DNA of 64,000 bases from Pseudobacillus lumedeiriae (GTDB taxonomy: Bacteria; Bacillota; Bacilli; Bacillales; Domibacillaceae). Under the pieces are notes generated by a model. It saw nothing but the letters and a program-made list of their open reading frames with translations, was not told where the DNA came from and searched no databases. The stretch is taken from NCBI RefSeq assembly GCF_044891285.1, contig NZ_JAUIYO010000011.1, positions 25,782 through 89,781 of the forward strand. Reading direction: 5' to 3'. The translations under genes were made by a program, and so were the position numbers. Positions 60,171-64,000 of this stretch are shown here, one piece after another (the stretch's first letter is position 1; every line of letters begins with the position of its first letter).

Positions 60171-61333
60171 TGCTGACAACGAAGAACTATATTGCTAAAT
60201 CTGTAGAATCAATGCGTCCATCGGGTATCCGTAAGTTTTTTGATTTAGCTGCGGGTATGGAAGGAGTAATATCGCTTGGAGTAGGGGAGCCTGATTTTGT
60301 CACATCCTGGTCTGCTCGTGAAGCGGCGATACTATCTCTTGAACGTGGATTTACTTCTTATACAGCCAATGCTGGTCTCCTTGAACTTCGGGAAGAAATA
60401 TCAAAGTATGTGAGCGAACGATTTTGTGTACCTTATGATTCGAAGGAAGAAATCATCGTTACTGTTGGTGCCAGCCAGGCTCTTGACTTGGCTTTACGAG
60501 CTATTCTTGATCCAGATGATGAAGTGATTATCGTTGAACCGTGCTTCGTTTCTTATGCACCACTTGTCGAATTGACAGGGGGCAAAGCGGTGACGGTGGA
60601 AACAACGAGTGAGCAGCAATTTAAACTACAAGCGGAAGCGCTTGAAAGAGCGATTACTCCAAAAACGAAAGCGCTGCTGCTTTGTTCACCTAATAATCCG
60701 ACCGGCGCGCAGCTAGATAAGGAAGATCTAGAAGCGATTGCTGGGATTGTGAAGCGGCATGATTTACTTGTGATTGCTGATGAAATCTATGCAGAGCTTG
60801 CTTATGACATTCAACATACATCTATTGCCAGCTTAGATGGTATGAGAGAGAGGACTATTTTAATTAATGGTTTCTCAAAAGGATTTGCAATGACTGGCTG
60901 GCGGCTTGGGTTTATTTGTGCGCCATACGAATTGTCGGCAGCTATGCTGAAAATTCATCAATATGCGATGATGTGTGCTTCTACCCCTGCTCAGTACGCT
61001 GCGCTTGAAGCGTTGAAAACAGGGATGAATGATGTAGAAGAAATGAAAAAAGATTATCGCCGCCGCCGCAATTATATTGTTCAGTCATTTAACGAGATGG
61101 GGCTTGACTGTCATACACCGGGTGGAGCATTTTATGTATTCCCATCGATTCAAAGCACTGGTCTGACGTCGGAGCAGTTTGCTGAATCGTTGTTAAGAGA
61201 AGAAAAAGTGGCCGTCGTGCCAGGATCTGTTTTCGGGAAAAGCGGTGAAGGGTTTATTCGTTGTTCTTATGCTTCTTCTATGGAACAGCTTCAAGAAGCG
61301 ATGAAACGTTTTAGGCGTTTTCTCGGGAGATAA
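60170..61333 (+). CDS. alaT: Class I aminotransferase (AlaT-like)
   Basis: A 387-residue PLP aminotransferase with SLGVGEPDFVTSWSAREAA, the cofactor segment SPNNPTGAQLDKEDL, the PLP lysine in NGFSKGFAMTGWRLGF and the substrate Arg in EGFIRCSYA. Coupled to alaR by a one-base overlap, so the alanine-forming transaminase is the likely identity; other aminotransferases of the same fold cannot be excluded. Confidence 0.9.
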   Translation: MLTTKNYIAKSVESMRPSGIRKFFDLAAGMEGVISLGVGEPDFVTSWSAREAAILSLERGFTSYTANAGLLELREEISKYVSERFCVPYDSKEEIIVTVGASQALDLALRAILDPDDEVIIVEPCFVSYAPLVELTGGKAVTVETTSEQQFKLQAEALERAITPKTKALLLCSPNNPTGAQLDKEDLEAIAGIVKRHDLLVIADEIYAELAYDIQHTSIASLDGMRERTILINGFSKGFAMTGWRLGFICAPYELSAAMLKIHQYAMMCASTPAQYAALEALKTGMNDVEEMKKDYRRRRNYIVQSFNEMGLDCHTPGGAFYVFPSIQSTGLTSEQFAESLLREEKVAVVPGSVFGKSGEGFIRCSYASSMEQLQEAMKRFRRFLGR

Positions 61334-61334
61334 A

Positions 61335-61367
61335 AAAAGAAGGCAGCCAATTTGGCTGCCTTCTTTC
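61335..61367 (+). terminator. Terminator after alaT
   Basis: AAAGAAGGCAGCC-aattt-GGCTGCCTTCTTT. Confidence 0.9.
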
Positions 61368-61562
61368 GTCAGGGGGAGAATAGGGAATGTTGCTTATTCT
61401 AATCATGCCCCTTTTCTCTAAAGTTTATTCCTGTTTCTTTAAAATAATCCAAAACATTGAAGAAACCTTTGTAGATCAGCGGCTATGTTTAGAAATTCAT
61501 AAGTGGATATGATATAATTTTACGATGCGTAGATAATGAATTTAATATTTAGGAGTGTTTGG

Positions 61563-61925
61563 ATGGAAAACCAGATTGAACAAGGACAGATTATTAAAGG
61601 AAAAGTAACAGGTATTCAACCTTATGGTGCATTTATTGCATTGGATAACGGTACACAGGGGCTTGTCCATATCTCGGAAATTACTCATGGATTTGTAAAG
61701 GACATTCATGAATACCTTCAAGTGGGCGAAGAAGTGAAGGTAAAAGTAATGTCTGTGAACAAAGATGAGGGGAAAATCAGCTTGTCTATCCGGGCGACTG
61801 AAGAGATGAAGCTGTCTGTTCCACAGCCCGTCCGCCGTTTGAAAATTTCTGAAAACAGCGAAGGGTTTAACACGTTAAAGGATAAGCTGCAAGAATGGAT
61901 TGACCAGTCTGAGGAAAGTAAATAA
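61563..61925 (+). CDS. yugI: S1-domain RNA-binding protein YugI (general stress protein 13)
   Basis: A 120-residue protein with a single S1 domain at about residues 5-75 (GQIIKGKVTGIQPYGAFIAL, GLVHISEI and KVKVMSVNKDEGKISLSIR) and a short charged tail. YugI associates with ribosomes in B. subtilis. ATG at 61563 follows AGGAG eight bases upstream; the in-frame start at 61536 lies before the RBS. TATAAT at 61513-61518 may be its -10. Confidence 0.92.
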   Translation: MENQIEQGQIIKGKVTGIQPYGAFIALDNGTQGLVHISEITHGFVKDIHEYLQVGEEVKVKVMSVNKDEGKISLSIRATEEMKLSVPQPVRRLKISENSEGFNTLKDKLQEWIDQSEESK

Positions 61926-61986
61926 AGAAACAAAATCTAGTTAGACCTCTCAAAATGATTGAAAATGTTTATCAACAACCTGCAAC

Positions 61987-62024
61987 AAAAAGCATGAGCG
62001 AATGAAGCGCTCATGCTTTTTGTT
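61987..62024 (+). terminator. Terminator after yugI
   Basis: AAAAAGCATGAGCG-aatgaag-CGCTCATGCTTTTT, a perfect 14-bp stem. Confidence 0.93.
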
Positions 62025-62118
62025 TTTTAAGGAATCATAACAGAGGAATTCGTTTTAAGAGATTTGGTTTTTGCGCAAAAATAATTTGCGTTAAGCTGGA
62101 TGTTTTTGCTTATCTGCT

Positions 62119-62281
62119 ATTTATCCCGCATTAACTGCCAGTAAGACCCTCACCTAAAGGCTTCAGCTTGTTTCTAAGTAAGCATAGGTGAGCGATCAAC
62201 TGCCAGTAAACGCCCGATCCATTCAACTAACCATCAGCGGGGGATGAAGAAAACCCCCACTGATGGAAGTTTCATTTTATT
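62119..62281. repeat. Structured intergenic element, copy 2
   Basis: Same element as 32524-32686: TTTATCCCGCATTAACTG at the left, CACCT...AGGTG stem, GCTTCAGCTTGTTTCTAAG, and terminal hairpin CCATCAGCGGGGG ... CCCCCACTGATGG, ending TTTCATTTTATT. Relative to copy 1 the hairpin shows a paired G-C to C-G exchange. It fills the gap between yugI and rocR. Confidence 0.85.
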
Positions 62282-62289
62282 TCGTGAAT

Positions 62290-63699
62290 TTATGAATGAG
62301 TGTTTTTTCCAATGTTGTATTTTCGAATACGATATTGCAGGTTTTGCCGGCTCATTCCGAGAGCCTTTGCTGTTTTGGTAACGTTAAAATCGTGATGTTG
62401 CAACGCTTTTGTAATGTAATAGGTTTCAGCTTCATGAATATAATCGTCGAGTGGCAAAATAGCTTTGTCGGGCTGATATAGCAGCCCTTCTATTTTTTCC
62501 AAGTCATTGGATCCGCCGCTGCTACTGGATTTATGGCGGAATTGAATCGGCAGATGATCAAAAGAGATGGTGTCTTCATGCCCCATCAAATTCATGGCTC
62601 CTTCAATGACATGTTCTAATTCACGGATGTTGCCCGGCCAGTTATATTCCTGGAAATAACTTTTTACTTCTTCGTCGATAAAAGCGACTTTCATACCAAA
62701 TAAATGGTTATACTTTTCGATGAAAGAGGAAGTTAGCAAATCAATGTCTTCTTTTCTTTCCCGTAGTGGGGGGATAAAGATCGAAACAACGCTTAAACGA
62801 TAATATAGATCTTTTCTTAACTTGCCGGCTGCAATTGCATCAATGGGGTCTTCGCTAATGGTGGCAAGAATGCGGACATCAACAAAGAGATCTTCTGTCC
62901 CGCCTTCACGCTGCACTTTTTTCTCTTGGATGACTTTTAATAGTTTTGTTTGCAGAGCAGGGCTTAGAGAGTCAATCTCATCAAGTAAAAGAGTTCCGCC
63001 ATTCGCCTGCTCGAATAACCCCGGTCTGCCTTCTGTTCCTGCTTGTTCTGCAGTGCCGAATAGTAAAGTTTCCATCAGTGTATCCGGCAATGCTGCGCAG
63101 TTTTGAGAAAGAAATGCGTTATCGGCTCTAGAACTGCCATTATGAATACTGTGAGCGAATAATTCTTTGCCGGTTCCGATTTCCCCTACGATTAAGACAG
63201 AAGAAGTGGTGCGTGTAGCTCTCTTGCTCGTTTCAATCGCTTCGTTCAGTGCTGCGCTATTTCCAAGAATTTGATCAAATGTATAGCGGGTATCGCCTTT
63301 TTTGTAAACATTTTCCTGGATCATTTTTTCTAGTTTAGTGATATCTTTAGCAATTTCCACGGCGCCGATCACAACACCGTTCTCCCGAATAGGAAATGTA
63401 TGGTTAATGGTTGTGATTTCTTGTCCTTTGTTATTGGAGTAAGTTTGCTTTACATTGGGTATGGTTTCACCAGAATTCAGTACTTGCAGCAAGGTACTTT
63501 CTTCCGCAGGACCAAAATGGAAAACATCCATTACGTTTTTGTCAAGGACGTCATCAATGTCCATATCTTCAATTTCCCGCATTTTTTTATTATAAATAAC
63601 GGTTCTTTCGTTAGAATCGATGACGTGGATGCCGAGATCTATTTTTTCCACAACTTCTTTGTATATTGTTAACAGTGATTCTAAATCTTTTGCAGTCAT
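62290..63699 (-). CDS. rocR: RocR-type AAA+ regulator lacking GAFTGA
   Basis: A 469-residue regulator with a PAS-like sensor (about 10-120, NNKGQEITTINHTFPIRE), an AAA+ domain with Walker A GEIGTGK (172-178) and Walker B LLLDEID (237-243), LYYRLSVVSIFIPPLRERKED, and a Fis-type HTH (FNVTKTAKALGMSRQNLQYRIRKY). The overall pattern and the divergent rocA-like gene point to RocR, the arginine/ornithine catabolism activator. Where enhancer-binding proteins have GAFTGA, this one reads FGTAEQAGTEGRPGLFEQ (214-231), about two residues shorter and without the motif. The AAA+ core is otherwise normal. Confidence 0.9.
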   Translation of the reverse strand: MTAKDLESLLTIYKEVVEKIDLGIHVIDSNERTVIYNKKMREIEDMDIDDVLDKNVMDVFHFGPAEESTLLQVLNSGETIPNVKQTYSNNKGQEITTINHTFPIRENGVVIGAVEIAKDITKLEKMIQENVYKKGDTRYTFDQILGNSAALNEAIETSKRATRTTSSVLIVGEIGTGKELFAHSIHNGSSRADNAFLSQNCAALPDTLMETLLFGTAEQAGTEGRPGLFEQANGGTLLLDEIDSLSPALQTKLLKVIQEKKVQREGGTEDLFVDVRILATISEDPIDAIAAGKLRKDLYYRLSVVSIFIPPLRERKEDIDLLTSSFIEKYNHLFGMKVAFIDEEVKSYFQEYNWPGNIRELEHVIEGAMNLMGHEDTISFDHLPIQFRHKSSSSGGSNDLEKIEGLLYQPDKAILPLDDYIHEAETYYITKALQHHDFNVTKTAKALGMSRQNLQYRIRKYNIGKNTHS

Positions 63700-63752
63700 A
63701 GAAATCCCCTTCTTGAAATATATTTATATTTTTAAAAAAACACTTGAAAAAA

Positions 63753-63811
63753 GCAACAATTTTTTGCATTATAATAAGTGTGAGAGTTTTATTATAGCAA
63801 AAATATTTTGC
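63753..63811. promoter_or_regulatory. Two RocR-like dyads in the rocR-rocA gap
   Basis: GCAACAATTTTTTGC (63753-63767) and GCAAAAATATTTTGC (63797-63811) are related imperfect palindromes, GCAAnAA...TTnTTGC, with centres 44 bases apart. They resemble the palindromic upstream activating sequences I remember for B. subtilis RocR. TATAAT at 63770-63775 lies between them. No GG dinucleotide occurs on the plus strand from 63711 to 63859, so there is no -24 element. Confidence 0.55.
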
Positions 63812-63872
63812 GCATAAAACTTATTCAGTTACATAAAAGTAACTCTATGATGATTTTAAAGGAGGAAGAACA

Positions 63873-64000
63873 TTGATTCCATACAAACACGAACCATTCA
63901 CTGACTTTTCAAAACCTGAAAATAAACAAGCATTTGAAGAAGCGCTGCAGCTCGTTGAAGGATATCTTGGCCAGGATTACCCATTGGTGATCGGCGGCGA
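63873..64000 (+). CDS. rocA: L-glutamate gamma-semialdehyde dehydrogenase RocA/PruA, 5' part
   Basis: The first 42 codons of a gene cut by the window end. (M)IPYKHEPFTDFSKPENKQAF and LGQDYPLVIGG match the N-terminus of RocA, which oxidises glutamate semialdehyde in arginine and proline breakdown. The start is TTG at 63873, seven bases after AAAGGAGG. It is divergent from the RocR-type gene. Confidence 0.88.
   Translation, partial: MIPYKHEPFTDFSKPENKQAFEEALQLVEGYLGQDYPLVIGG

Noticed and set aside
63711..63859. Search for a -24/-12 promoter in front of the rocA-like gene
   Set aside because: No GG dinucleotide exists on that strand in the interval; TTGCAT-like matches lack the -24 partner.
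1..64000. tRNA, rRNA, CRISPR array, prophage or complete insertion sequence
   Set aside because: I looked for tRNA T-loop sequence, regularly spaced direct repeats and transposase motifs and saw none. The repeats present are short, intergenic and non-coding.

Overview
The window is a chromosomal segment of a low-to-moderate GC, endospore-forming Bacillaceae. It carries spore genes (a GerA/GerB/GerC receptor, lytH, yunB, yutH, kapB/kapD), Bacillus-type ribosome binding sites with frequent TTG/GTG starts, and a gene order that follows, from memory, the sufC to yugI segment of Bacillus subtilis. I cannot fix the genus. I saw no tRNA, rRNA, CRISPR array, prophage or intact transposase.

Layout. 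1-5.6 kb: the sufCDSUB iron-sulfur operon, with a tandem repeat inside it. 6-8.3 kb: yunF, yunD, yunB. 9.1-13 kb: a lysine-riboswitch-controlled NhaC-type transporter, then an NSS amino-acid transporter with its 37-residue partner. 13.1-22.8 kb: cell-wall, lipoate and small conserved yut genes. 22.8-27.3 kb: a GABA module (gabT, gabR, gabD) with a sigma-54 promoter and a paired upstream dyad. 27.4-31.1 kb: a germination receptor operon on the minus strand. 31.4-37.5 kb: two NADH-dehydrogenase-like flavoproteins, yuzB, a zinc-ribbon protein, an A-type Fe-S carrier and yuiB. 37.7-43.9 kb: a BtuF-like protein, pepA, an RsbR-type stressosome protein, NhaC and a thioesterase. 44-49.7 kb: the seven-gene Mrp antiporter operon (minus strand). 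50-55.6 kb: yufK, pbpD, kapD/kapB and a lipoprotein cyclophilin. 55.7-57.7 kb: queCDE behind a preQ1 riboswitch. 57.8-62 kb: patB, yugE, alaR-alaT and yugI. 62.3-64 kb: a RocR-type regulator divergent from a rocA-like gene cut by the window end.

The genes form several coherent systems: Fe-S assembly (suf, yutI, yutM), nitrogen and amino-acid catabolism (gab, roc, ala, lysine and NSS transporters), sodium/pH homeostasis (Mrp, NhaC), sporulation and germination, and queuosine precursor synthesis.

The most unusual points are a RocR-type activator that lacks the GAFTGA sigma-54 contact motif, next to an intergenic region with no -24/-12 promoter; a three-copy, structured ~160-bp intergenic element whose hairpin shows compensatory base changes; a composite terminator-repeat-terminator cassette present in several copies; and two 14-bp dyads exactly 21 bp apart upstream of the sigma-54 gabT promoter. 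All family assignments come from reading motifs and from remembered family features; no search was run.
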